Below, piece by piece: positions 1 to 7,600 of a DNA stretch of 64,000 nucleotides. Numbering within the stretch: the first letter of the stretch is position 1; each line of letters begins with the position of its first letter. The position numbers and the translations under genes were made by a program. Source of the stretch: an uncultured Flavobacteriales bacterium (GTDB lineage: Bacteria; Bacteroidota; Bacteroidia; Flavobacteriales; Crocinitomicaceae); assembly GCA_946479285.1 (NCBI GenBank), contig CAMLFH010000004.1:62001-126000 (forward strand), in the 5' to 3' direction. The notes under the pieces are model-generated. The model saw only the letters and a list, made by a program, of their open reading frames with translations, made no database searches and was not told where the DNA came from.

Positions 1-284
1 ACCGTGTCGATCAATGTTTCGCCCTTCTTTACAGAACTGGAGCTTGCTGAAAAGTTGACAACATCTGCAGAGAGACGTTTTTCGGCTAATTCAAAAGAAA
101 GCCTTGTTCGGGTAGAATTCTCAAAAAACAGGTTGGCAATCGTAATATCTCTAAGAGAAGGAACTTTCTTAATTGGTCGATTAATAACTTCCTTAAAACT
201 ATCTGCAGTTTTAAAGATCAATTCGATGTCCTGACGTGTCAGATCCCGAATTCCTACTAAATGATCAACACTTAAATGCTCCAT
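1..284 (-). CDS. pyrB: Aspartate carbamoyltransferase catalytic chain (5' part only)
   Basis: This is the N-terminal 94 residues of aspartate transcarbamoylase; the gene runs off the left edge of the window. The enzyme joins carbamoyl phosphate to aspartate in pyrimidine synthesis. The visible protein starts [15 protein letters not shown] and contains [13 protein letters not shown] at about residues 53-65, the carbamoyl-phosphate binding STRTR motif of the family. The ATG overlaps the pyrR stop codon by one base (TAATG), so the two are translationally coupled in a pyrR-pyrB operon, an arrangement known from many bacteria. The family match rests on this motif and the neighbour. Confidence 0.93.
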   Translation of the reverse strand, partial: MEHLSVDHLVGIRDLTRQDIELIFKTADSFKEVINRPIKKVPSLRDITIANLFFENSTRTRLSFELAEKRLSADVVNFSASSSSVKKGETLIDT

Positions 285-823
285 TATTCCGGTGTATACA
301 ATACAATTTTATCTTTTCCTTCGCTGCTCTTCCATTCCACAGTAACACGCTCAGAATCGAGCGTATCTACTGCTTTTCCAACGTAATCTGCCTGGATCGG
401 TAAATCGCGCTGAAACCTGCGGTCAATCAGTACCATCAATTCCACACGAAGCGGTCGTCCGAAAGCCATTAATGCGTCCAAACCTGAACGGATCGTTCTT
501 CCGGTGTAAAGCACGTCATCTACTAAAACGACATTCTTTCCTTCGATCGTGAAATCAATATTGGTAACGTTAGGAATCAGGGGTTTTTCGCGTCTTCTGA
601 AATCATCGCGGTAAAACGTAATATCCAGCTGACCACAAGTCACTTTTTCTCCTCTTACGTTTTCAAGGATTTCTTTGAGTCTTTCGAGCACAAAAATTCC
701 TCTCGGCTGTAAGCCAATTAATACGGTATTTGAGAAGTCGTCGTGATTTTCGATTAATTGATAAGCAAGACGGTTCATGGTTAACTGAACCTGCTGTTCA
801 TCTAAAATGACTTGCTTTTCCAT
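284..823 (-). CDS. pyrR: PyrR bifunctional pyrimidine regulator / uracil phosphoribosyltransferase
   Basis: PyrR senses UMP/UTP and, in Gram-positives, controls pyr mRNA by attenuation; it also has uracil phosphoribosyltransferase activity. The PRPP-binding loop [16 protein letters not shown] lies at about residues 100-115, and the N-terminus ([11 protein letters not shown]) lines up with the start of Bacillus PyrR. I chose the ATG at 823 because the reading frame extends upstream only to a TTG at 850 and the extra nine residues do not fit the family. It precedes pyrB with a 1-base overlap. I looked for a PyrR anti-antiterminator loop in the leader and did not see one, so a regulatory role here is inferred only from homology. 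Confidence 0.9.
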   Translation of the reverse strand: MEKQVILDEQQVQLTMNRLAYQLIENHDDFSNTVLIGLQPRGIFVLERLKEILENVRGEKVTCGQLDITFYRDDFRRREKPLIPNVTNIDFTIEGKNVVLVDDVLYTGRTIRSGLDALMAFGRPLRVELMVLIDRRFQRDLPIQADYVGKAVDTLDSERVTVEWKSSEGKDKIVLYTPE

Positions 824-1060
824 CGCCACAAATTTAGCAAAAGGATTCAATTAATCCATCTTTTTTTCGATTTTCTATCTTCCGGCTAAATCGTTTTCTG
901 AGGCTTTCTTTCTGTTTGAAAAGATTAATAATCAATTTTTTACCGTTCAATCAATAAAGTACCTATTTTACCATTTTTTTATTGATTTAAGAAAAACTTA
1001 ATGTATTTTTGAGACAAGATCGAAAGAATTTTCACATTTTTCTATTTGATATTTTAATTT

Positions 1061-1150
1061 GGAATTTTGGATGTCGGAAGATATTTACTTTTTCATAGGG
1101 TTGGTTATTGGTTATAAATTTTTGAAACGTAAATCCGGCATCTAAATTCC
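1061..1150. repeat. Long imperfect inverted repeat in the pyrR-yciH spacer
   Basis: The 332-base spacer between the pyrR start and the yciH stop contains no gene I can support. It holds an inverted repeat: left arm 1061-1077 (GGAATTTTGGATGTCGG) and right arm 1135-1150 (CCGGCATCTAAATTCC), about 57 bases apart. The arms match except for one extra base and two substitutions. On the minus strand it lies directly after yciH, so it could end that transcript or be a small dispersed element; there is no good T-tract. Confidence 0.5.
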
Positions 1151-1155
1151 ATTTT

Positions 1156-1500
1156 TTATCCTCCTTTTCGTTTTGTTTTATAGCCTTCCTTGGTCAGTAA
1201 TTCGATAATTTTATCTCTAAAAGATCCCTGGATAACAATTTCTCCGTCTTTAGCGGTTCCTCCTACTCCACATTTCGATTTCAATGTTTTACCCAATTCT
1301 TTCAGGTCTTCATCCGAACCAATGAATCCTTCTATCAAAGTCACTTCTTTCCCCGCACGCTGTTTTTTATCCAATGAAACATAAAGCAGCTGTTTGGAAG
1401 GCTCAAGCGTTTCCTGCTCTTCATTTTCTTCGAAATCATAGGAGAAATCCGGATTCGTTGAATACACTATATTCACCCGGTCTTTGTTCTTTTTACTCAT
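1156..1500 (-). CDS. yciH: SUI1/YciH-type translation initiation factor-like protein
   Basis: A 114-residue protein with the eIF1/SUI1 fold in its C-terminal two thirds. The segment GKEVTLIEGFIGSDEDLKEL at about 49-68, then KSKCGVGGTAKDGEIVIQG at about 74-92, is the typical SUI1 core, and the end is basic (KTKRKGG). Bacterial YciH proteins bind near the ribosomal P site and are linked to start-codon fidelity or stress translation; the exact role is uncertain. The N-terminus is acidic and not conserved. Its ATG overlaps the stop of the upstream phosphodiesterase gene by four bases (ATGA), so it is probably cotranscribed with 1497-2291 and 2281-2793. Confidence 0.88.
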   Translation of the reverse strand: MSKKNKDRVNIVYSTNPDFSYDFEENEEQETLEPSKQLLYVSLDKKQRAGKEVTLIEGFIGSDEDLKELGKTLKSKCGVGGTAKDGEIVIQGSFRDKIIELLTKEGYKTKRKGG

Positions 1501-2291
1501 TTGTATTTTTCTATTAGTGTTGCTTTAATATCATCTGTCAATAAATAATCCGGCGCTTTTTCCAGGGCCGATTTAATTCCCTTTGCGGAGCGAACATCGT
1601 ATAGGATAACTTCTTTTCCAAGAGATTTAACCGAATTCACATCCGAAACAGTAATATCCGAATTGCGAAAAACGGCTCCATCTGAAAGAGATGCTGTTGA
1701 AAAATTGGTGAATTGACTGGCATTTACGGCATTATAATAAACCCGAAAACCGATATCCCGGATTGTAGAAGCAAATCTCCGTGTGTTTGTCACCAAACCC
1801 AATTCACCATTGTAAAAATACTGCTTTGCTTCTTTTAACGCATCAATCAATTTAGCAGAATCAATCAAAGCTGTTCCGTTTGATTCCTTTAGATCAATGA
1901 TTAAACGAATCCCTTTCAAATCGGCCGGTAAATCGGACAGGCGAATCAGTTGTTCTTTTTCGAGAGATTTATACTTTAGCCCGGATAAATAGGCATTTTC
2001 TTTTTGGGGAATGATTCCTGATCCGGTGGATTCTCCATCTAATTCAGGATCATGAAAAAGCCACAAGGTTCCTTCCAATGAAAGCTGTACATCTACTTCC
2101 ACCATTCCTACTTTTTCAAAACTTCTGGCATATTTGTACGCTTCCAGGCTGTTGTCGTGATAATTGCTGCTTGAAATATGCAAACCGGCACAGGCATGTC
2201 CGCCAATGATCGTATCCGGATACAAATCTTTGTGCTTCCTGCAGGAAAGCAGGAACAGGACCGGAATCAATATCAGCGCTTTAGAACTCAT
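1497..2291 (-). CDS. Glycerophosphodiester phosphodiesterase family lipoprotein
   Basis: The family hydrolyses glycerophosphodiesters to glycerol-3-phosphate and an alcohol. The N-terminus MSSKALILIPVLFLLSCRKH is a lipoprotein signal with lipobox LLSC, so the mature enzyme should sit on a membrane facing the periplasm or outside. GDPD features are visible: a GGHA segment at the usual HRG position, a conserved NSLEA, VEVDVQLSLEGTLWLFHDP with the metal-site E/D and catalytic HD, and a late ...LLTDD. The common HR pair reads HA here, seen in some Bacteroidota members. I chose the ATG at 2291 because it gives the signal peptide; the frame is open 31 codons further upstream within the preceding gene. 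It overlaps that gene by 11 bases. Confidence 0.8.
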   Translation of the reverse strand: MSSKALILIPVLFLLSCRKHKDLYPDTIIGGHACAGLHISSSNYHDNSLEAYKYARSFEKVGMVEVDVQLSLEGTLWLFHDPELDGESTGSGIIPQKENAYLSGLKYKSLEKEQLIRLSDLPADLKGIRLIIDLKESNGTALIDSAKLIDALKEAKQYFYNGELGLVTNTRRFASTIRDIGFRVYYNAVNASQFTNFSTASLSDGAVFRNSDITVSDVNSVKSLGKEVILYDVRSAKGIKSALEKAPDYLLTDDIKATLIEKYK

Positions 2292-2793
2292 AGTAATATG
2301 CAATTTCTGCAAAATAATTCCACATGAAATAGTGATTCCTTCCAGCGTTGTATGCATCGTATTTCCATTCAACAGCCGGACCAATCCCAGCTGTTAGGGC
2401 CACTTTGTGCCACTTACCAAAAGCAAGTCTGCACCCTGCAAAACATTCTGTAGTATGGATCAGCGGATGTTTCTCAGGGACTTTTGTATCCAGGAGAGAA
2501 TAAGAAATCCGGAAAAGCGGCGCAATGGAAATCCAGTCGATTAACCTGGAATTGTAGGATATATCGTAACCTACAACCGGCCGGGCTTGTCCCTGGAGAA
2601 TCGTGTTTTTAATACCAAATCCTAAAAATGCTTCGTGCCTGATTTTTTTTCGGATCAATTGACCACGAACATGAAAAAAGAAATCCTGGGGATGATAATT
2701 CAAACCTGCGCCAACCGAATAGACTGCAGAATCTTGTGTTTTTCCGAAAAAGGGAATGAATAATAACACCACAAAAGCAAGTCCTCGAAACAT
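2281..2793 (-). CDS. Secreted beta-rich protein, probable outer-membrane barrel; unknown function
   Basis: I do not recognise a named family. The protein has 170 residues with a signal peptide (MFRGLAFVVLLFIPFFGKTQ) followed by alternating, aromatic-rich strands (for example VYSVGAGLNYHP, RPVVGYDISYNSR, HKVALTAGIGPAVEWKY) and ends in YYYEF, with the C-terminal aromatic typical of outer-membrane barrels. It is first in a three-gene run with the GDPD lipoprotein (11-base overlap) and yciH. A small 6-8 strand barrel is inferred, not shown. Confidence 0.6.
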   Translation of the reverse strand: MFRGLAFVVLLFIPFFGKTQDSAVYSVGAGLNYHPQDFFFHVRGQLIRKKIRHEAFLGFGIKNTILQGQARPVVGYDISYNSRLIDWISIAPLFRISYSLLDTKVPEKHPLIHTTECFAGCRLAFGKWHKVALTAGIGPAVEWKYDAYNAGRNHYFMWNYFAEIAYYYEF

Positions 2794-2825
2794 GCTTCAA
2801 AAATAAGGGATTGGGTTAGCTAAAA

Positions 2826-2966
2826 CTAAAGTTTTGGACACTTTTTACAGTGATATCCTTTTCTTTTGTACTTCTTACAACATTCTTTCTTTTTGTCGCA
2901 AGAGCAATTACTACAACTGAATAGAGGTAAAATCGTTTGCTGGGAGGAAACTTCTTTTTTAACCAT
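2826..2966 (-). CDS. 46-residue Cys/Lys-rich small protein
   Basis: A short gene below usual ORF cut-offs. It reads MVKKEVSSQQTILPLFSCSN and continues with CSC, ECC and a HCKKCPKL end: 46 residues, seven cysteines (18, 21, 23, 29, 30, 40, 43) and many lysines. The cysteines fall in CxxCxC, CC and CxxC groups, which suggests metal binding. It has its own promoter directly upstream (TATCTTTG at 2991-2998) and an AAAGAG ribosome-site-like stretch before ATG, which argues for a real gene rather than a chance frame. I recall similar small lysine-rich Cys proteins in Flavobacteriia but no named family. It could be a metal-buffering protein; this is inference. Confidence 0.62.
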   Translation of the reverse strand: MVKKEVSSQQTILPLFSCSNCSCDKKKECCKKYKRKGYHCKKCPKL

Positions 2967-2990
2967 CTCTTTATTTAGACTAATTCTACA

Positions 2991-3020
2991 CAAAGATAGT
3001 CTGAGAAATTAGAAAATCAA
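2991..3020 (-). promoter_or_regulatory. Bacteroidota sigma-A promoter for the Cys-rich small gene
   Basis: On the minus strand a -33 TTG (3018-3020) is followed after 19 bases by TATCTTTG (2991-2998), matching the known Bacteroidota consensus TTTG-N17-23-TANNTTTG. The ATG at 2966 lies 24 bases downstream, leaving a leader of roughly 18 bases. Confidence 0.6.
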
Positions 3021-3057
3021 GAATTGTTGGTAATTATTTTGTTAAATGACTAGTTCT

Positions 3058-3125
3058 AGGTTCAAAAGGTTGAATGAGTTCAAGAGTCAAAATTTGAACT
3101 TTTAAACTTTTAAACATTTGAACAG
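3058..3125. repeat. GTTCAA/TTGAAC intergenic element, copy 1
   Basis: An intergenic stretch made of GTTCAA words followed by the inverted TTGAAC words (GGTTCAAAAGG, GAGTTCAAG, then TTTGAACTTTTAAAC and CATTTGAAC). It lies just after the stop of the deacetylase gene on the minus strand. The same composition recurs at 28847-28920 and 29212-29318, so it appears to be a dispersed element or a shared type of weak terminator. Confidence 0.55.
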
Positions 3126-3129
3126 CCAA

Positions 3130-4038
3130 TTATTTGGAGAATAATTGATATCCCAATCGAAAAACGTGCATGTGTGCATTGACAATATCCCGGACGTCTT
3201 TACTATATCCTCCACCCATACTGCAAACGATGGGAATATTTCTATTCTTTGCGGAGTTCAGTACAAACTCGTCCCTTGATCGAATTCCATTTTGTGACAC
3301 TTTTAATTTACCCAGTTTATCGGATTCCAAAATGTCGACTCCGCATTGATAAAAGATAAAATCCGGTTGAAAAGCTTCTAAAACGAGTGATAATTCTCTC
3401 TTCAGGATTTCCAGATAGGATTTATCCTCTAAAAAAGTTTCGAGGTGAATATCTTTATCAGATTCTTCTTTGTGCATCGGGTAATTCGCACCACCATGCA
3501 TACTAAACGTAAACACTTCCGGTTTGTTCCTGAAAATTTCTGCGGTTCCGTTTCCCTGGTGAACATCCAGGTCTACAATCAAAATCCGTTTGAACAATTG
3601 TTCGTCTAAAAGCCATTGCGCTGCTATTGCCTGGTCGTTTAACAAGCAGAATCCTTCTCCTCTATCCGTAAAGGCGTGATGAGTTCCACCGGCAATATTC
3701 AATGCTATACCACCATTTTTAACCGATTCGGCACAAAGTCGTGTTCCTTCCATGATCCTCAGTTCACGATTAATTAATTCGGCAGTGTGCTCAAAACCAC
3801 TCACACGCTGTTCCCTGGGTGAGCAATCCAGGTTTAATAATTTATGGAGGTATTCCTGCGTATGAATGCGGCGTACGATTTCCGGATCAATGATGCCCGG
3901 TTCCAAGAACTCTTTTTCATCCAAAATTCCTTCATACTGCAATTGCTGGTACAGCAAGCCATACTTTTCCATCGGAAAACGATGTGTATCCGGAACAGAA
4001 TGGATATAAGAAGGATGATACGCTACAAAAAAGGACAT
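3130..4038 (-). CDS. Histone deacetylase superfamily (AcuC/HDAC-like) hydrolase
   Basis: A Zn-dependent amidohydrolase of the arginase/deacetylase fold; bacterial members remove acetyl groups from lysines, polyamines or small amides. Conserved parts in order: HRFPMEKYGLL near the start, IHTQEYL, the histidine pair in GGTHHAF (about 118-124), LNDQAIAA, the zinc ligands in DLDVHQGNG (about 157-165), FSMHGGANYP, CGVDILESD with the third zinc Asp, and the active-site tyrosine in SMGGGYSKDV. At 302 residues it is full length for short bacterial HDACs. It lies 2 bases after a SiaB-like gene, so the two are very likely one operon. The substrate cannot be told from sequence. Confidence 0.85.
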   Translation of the reverse strand: MSFFVAYHPSYIHSVPDTHRFPMEKYGLLYQQLQYEGILDEKEFLEPGIIDPEIVRRIHTQEYLHKLLNLDCSPREQRVSGFEHTAELINRELRIMEGTRLCAESVKNGGIALNIAGGTHHAFTDRGEGFCLLNDQAIAAQWLLDEQLFKRILIVDLDVHQGNGTAEIFRNKPEVFTFSMHGGANYPMHKEESDKDIHLETFLEDKSYLEILKRELSLVLEAFQPDFIFYQCGVDILESDKLGKLKVSQNGIRSRDEFVLNSAKNRNIPIVCSMGGGYSKDVRDIVNAHMHVFRLGYQLFSK

Positions 4039-4040
4039 GC

Positions 4041-4616
4041 TTATTGTACTCTGTCTACATCTGTTGAAATGGTAAATAACATCAATTCATCATTTACAGG
4101 AATGAACTGGTAATTCAGTAAACTTTTTGATTTCATACGCATGGTGATAAAACCAAGTCCTGCTCCACCTTTGTCGGAAATTAATCCATTATTAAGCGTT
4201 TCTAAGTAAAATGCTTTCACCTCTTCTTCGCTCATGGCATTCAGGCGATCCAGGTAAGATGCCAATTTTTCTTTTTCAGTGATTTCAGTTAGATTTCCTA
4301 AAGCGATGCGGTAAGCTTTGTCATTGAATGCAACAATAATCAATGCCTGCTGTTCATTGTCCCACTTTTTACCGTGAAGAAGAATATTTTGTAAGCCTTC
4401 AATTAAAATAGAAAAAACACGTTTGACCAATGTTTTTTTATCTCCGGCAGAGATCATGAAATCTTCGGTGGTAAGCGTGAAGCTATTTACCAAATCCTGG
4501 TTCAACGGACCAAAATGAGCGACCTGAATCGAGTTGAAATGACTATCCTTAACATCTTGAATCCAAGAGGCCAATATCATTTTGGGTTCTATGTGAAGCG
4601 TACCAGGTTGCATCAA
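4041..4616 (-). CDS. SiaB-like/DUF6272 protein with GHKL-type kinase motifs
   Basis: A 191-residue soluble protein with a reduced histidine-kinase-like ATPase domain: an N-box-like EGLQNILLHGKKW at about 82-94 and a G-box-like DKGGAGLGFITMRMKS at about 149-164. This matches SiaB-type protein kinases, which in Pseudomonas phosphorylate a partner antisigma-antagonist (SiaC) opposite a PP2C phosphatase (SiaA). A SpoIIE/PP2C phosphatase occurs in this window (26765-27796) but 22 kb away. The adjacent deacetylase gene follows after 2 bases. The kinase call is by motif; the partner is unknown. Confidence 0.7.
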   Translation of the reverse strand: MMQPGTLHIEPKMILASWIQDVKDSHFNSIQVAHFGPLNQDLVNSFTLTTEDFMISAGDKKTLVKRVFSILIEGLQNILLHGKKWDNEQQALIIVAFNDKAYRIALGNLTEITEKEKLASYLDRLNAMSEEEVKAFYLETLNNGLISDKGGAGLGFITMRMKSKSLLNYQFIPVNDELMLFTISTDVDRVQ

Positions 4617-4660
4617 CTGTTAACAGTCAGTAAATATAGCAAAGCAAAAAAGAACTTCTC

Positions 4661-7600
4661 TTAATCAATGAGCAAATGAACATTTCCTTGCCACATTTGA
4701 CCATCCGCAGTTATTAATTGGTAGAAATAAACACCATCGTCCAGCTTTGCGCCGGAAATATCAATTCCTCCCCAATCGTTCTTGTAGTTATCCGATTCGA
4801 AAACAAGATTCCCCCAACGATTCTGAATAATGAGTTTAGAATTCGGTTTCAGATTCGTAATATAGAATTCATCATTGGTATGATCTCCGTTAGCCGTTAC
4901 GATGTTCGGAATCTTCAATTCACCCAAAATCTCGAATGGTTTTTTGATAGAATCTATACAACCATCTACTGTTTCAACAACTAAAGTCATGTAGTAAGTT
5001 GCCTCTACCGTTGAACTGTATGTCGCCGATGAACCGGTTCCGATTACACCCACACCGGAAACCGACCAGCTGTAATTTAGGAAAGGTCCGCCGGAACTTG
5101 TATTTTCAAAATTAATCACTTCACCCGGTGATGCATTTGGATTCGAAATACTGAAATCAGCATTCGGACCACCATCCATTCCAACGGTAACTATTGCACC
5201 TGACGTCGTACAACCGTTAGCATCTGTAACTCCCAGGATGTACATTCCCGCGTTTAGGTTTGAAAGATTTAAAGATGTCAAAGGACTTCCTGTCCAGGAA
5301 TAAACGAAAGGCCCGTTCCCGGTAACCTGAATTCCATTGATAGCACCGTTATTTCCAACACAACTTGCATTTGTAACGACCATATTCGTGATATCAATTA
5401 CCGGCGGAGGAACCACTCCTACAAACAAAGCGTTTGATGTAACAACACAGCCGCTGTTATCTGTAACTGTCAGGGTATAATTCCCTGTTGTCAAATTCGC
5501 AGCGTTCAATGTATTTTGAGCTGGCGAACTATTCCAGGAATAAGAATAAGGGGCTGTTCCCCCGGTAACCGTGACACCTGTAATAGACCCTGATCCAACG
5601 GCACAATTGTCATTTGAAATGACCGCATTGTTTGTATTTACGGCAAGACCTGAAGTAGTTGGAACTGTAAATGTTGCCTGAACAGAACAGTTTTGATCAT
5701 CTGTTACGGTAATGGTATAATTTCCGGCAGACAAACCTCCGATACTCAATGTTGTCTGACCATTAGGCGCCCAGGAAATAGTTGGATTTATACCTCCAAC
5801 AATTTGCAATCCGTGAATTGCTCCGGTATTTCCAACGCATCCTGTTGGTGTGATCAATAATGAATTCTGATCCAGACTCAAAGGAATCATCGCATTTACT
5901 GTAAACGGACCACCATTTGCCGTACAACCAAATTGATCACTTACCACCACATTGTAAGTAGCCGGAGAAAGATTAGTTTGGTTCAGGGTTGGACTTACAA
6001 CACCATTCCAGGTATAGGTAAAAACCGATCCCGGCACTCCTGAAACAGTTAATCCTGAAATTGTTCCGTCATTCATTGCACATGTTTCCGCTGTAACCTG
6101 TGCGTTAGTTGTAGTCAACGTTGGTCCCGCAATATTATTCACCACAAACGGTCCGGCAGTTACAATACATCCTAAGTTATCTGTAACCTGTAAATTATAA
6201 GTTCCTGCAGGAATATTCGAAAGATTCAAAGTATTGTAAGCCCCGGAGTTCCAGTTATAAGTATATCCCGGCTGTCCGCCCGAAACGGACAATCCTGAAA
6301 TGGCTCCGGTCGACTGACCACAATGCGCATGCGTAATTGAAACGGAGGCCGAATTGATAACCGGAGCACTTGAAGCTCCAATCGATACCGGTCCGAAAGT
6401 AGAAGTACAACTTCCTGCATCCGTAACCACCAACGTATAATTCCCGGAAGCCAAACCTGTTTGATTCAATGTAGAACTTACTCCATTCCATTGATAGGTC
6501 AAACCCGTTCCAGTTGCAGTAATCCCGCTAATACTTCCGTTATTTGCACCACAAGTAGTTCCGGTGACCACCATATTTGTTGCATCAATTGACGGACCCG
6601 GAGATAAACCAACATTGAATGGTCCTGCAACCGCATTACAACCGAAAGCATCAGAAACTGCCAAAGCATAAGTTCCACCCGGAATATTCGTATGATCCAG
6701 AGTAGGACTTGCAACCAAGTTCCAGGTATAAGTTAATGTTCCTGTTCCGCTTGCTGTAATTCCTGTAATCGCGCCATCATTTCCGGCGCAAGTTTCATTT
6801 GTGATCACGATATTGGTTGTATTGATCACTGGTCCTGCAATATTATTTACCACGAACGGACCTGCGTTCGCCATACAGCCCAGGTTATCTGTAACCACCA
6901 AATTGTAATTTCCAGCCGGAATTGCGCTTAAATTTAATGTCGAGTATGCTCCTGAGTTCCAATTGTAAGTATATCCTGGTTGACCACCCGAAACGGATAA
7001 CCCTGAAATTGCTCCGTTTGACTGATTACAATGTGCATGAGTAATTGCAACAGAAGCTGAATTAATGACAGGGGCAGTTGAAGCACCAATTGAAATTGGT
7101 CCGGCAGAAGCTGTACAGCCAATATTATCTGTAACAACCAAATTATAGTTTCCGGAACTTAATCCGGTAATATCTAAAGTAGCATATGCACCTGTGTTCC
7201 AGTTATAGGTCAAACCTGTTCCCGTTGCTGTAATTCCAATAATGCTTCCATTAGTTAATCCGCAAGTGGTTCCGGTCACCGCCATGTTCGTGGTGTTGAT
7301 AACCGGTCCGGCATTTTGTCCCACATTAATTGGTCCTAATGAAGCCGTACAACCTAAATTATCCGTGACAACCAGGTTGTAATTCCCTGTGTTTAAACCC
7401 GAGATATTCAATGTGGAAAATGCTCCGGAATTCCAGCTGTAAGTCAACCCTGTTCCCGTAGCGGTAATTCCAGCAATTGATCCGCCGCCGCCTAAACAAG
7501 AAGCGTTCGTAACAACCATGTTAGTTGAATTGATAGCCGGACCACCGGTACTTCCGATCACGTATGGGCCTGAAGTTGCGGTACAACCGATTCCGTCAGT

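Noticed and set aside
824..1060. PyrR-binding attenuator in the pyrR leader
   Set aside because: I looked for the conserved PyrR loop words and an antiterminator/terminator pair and found none.
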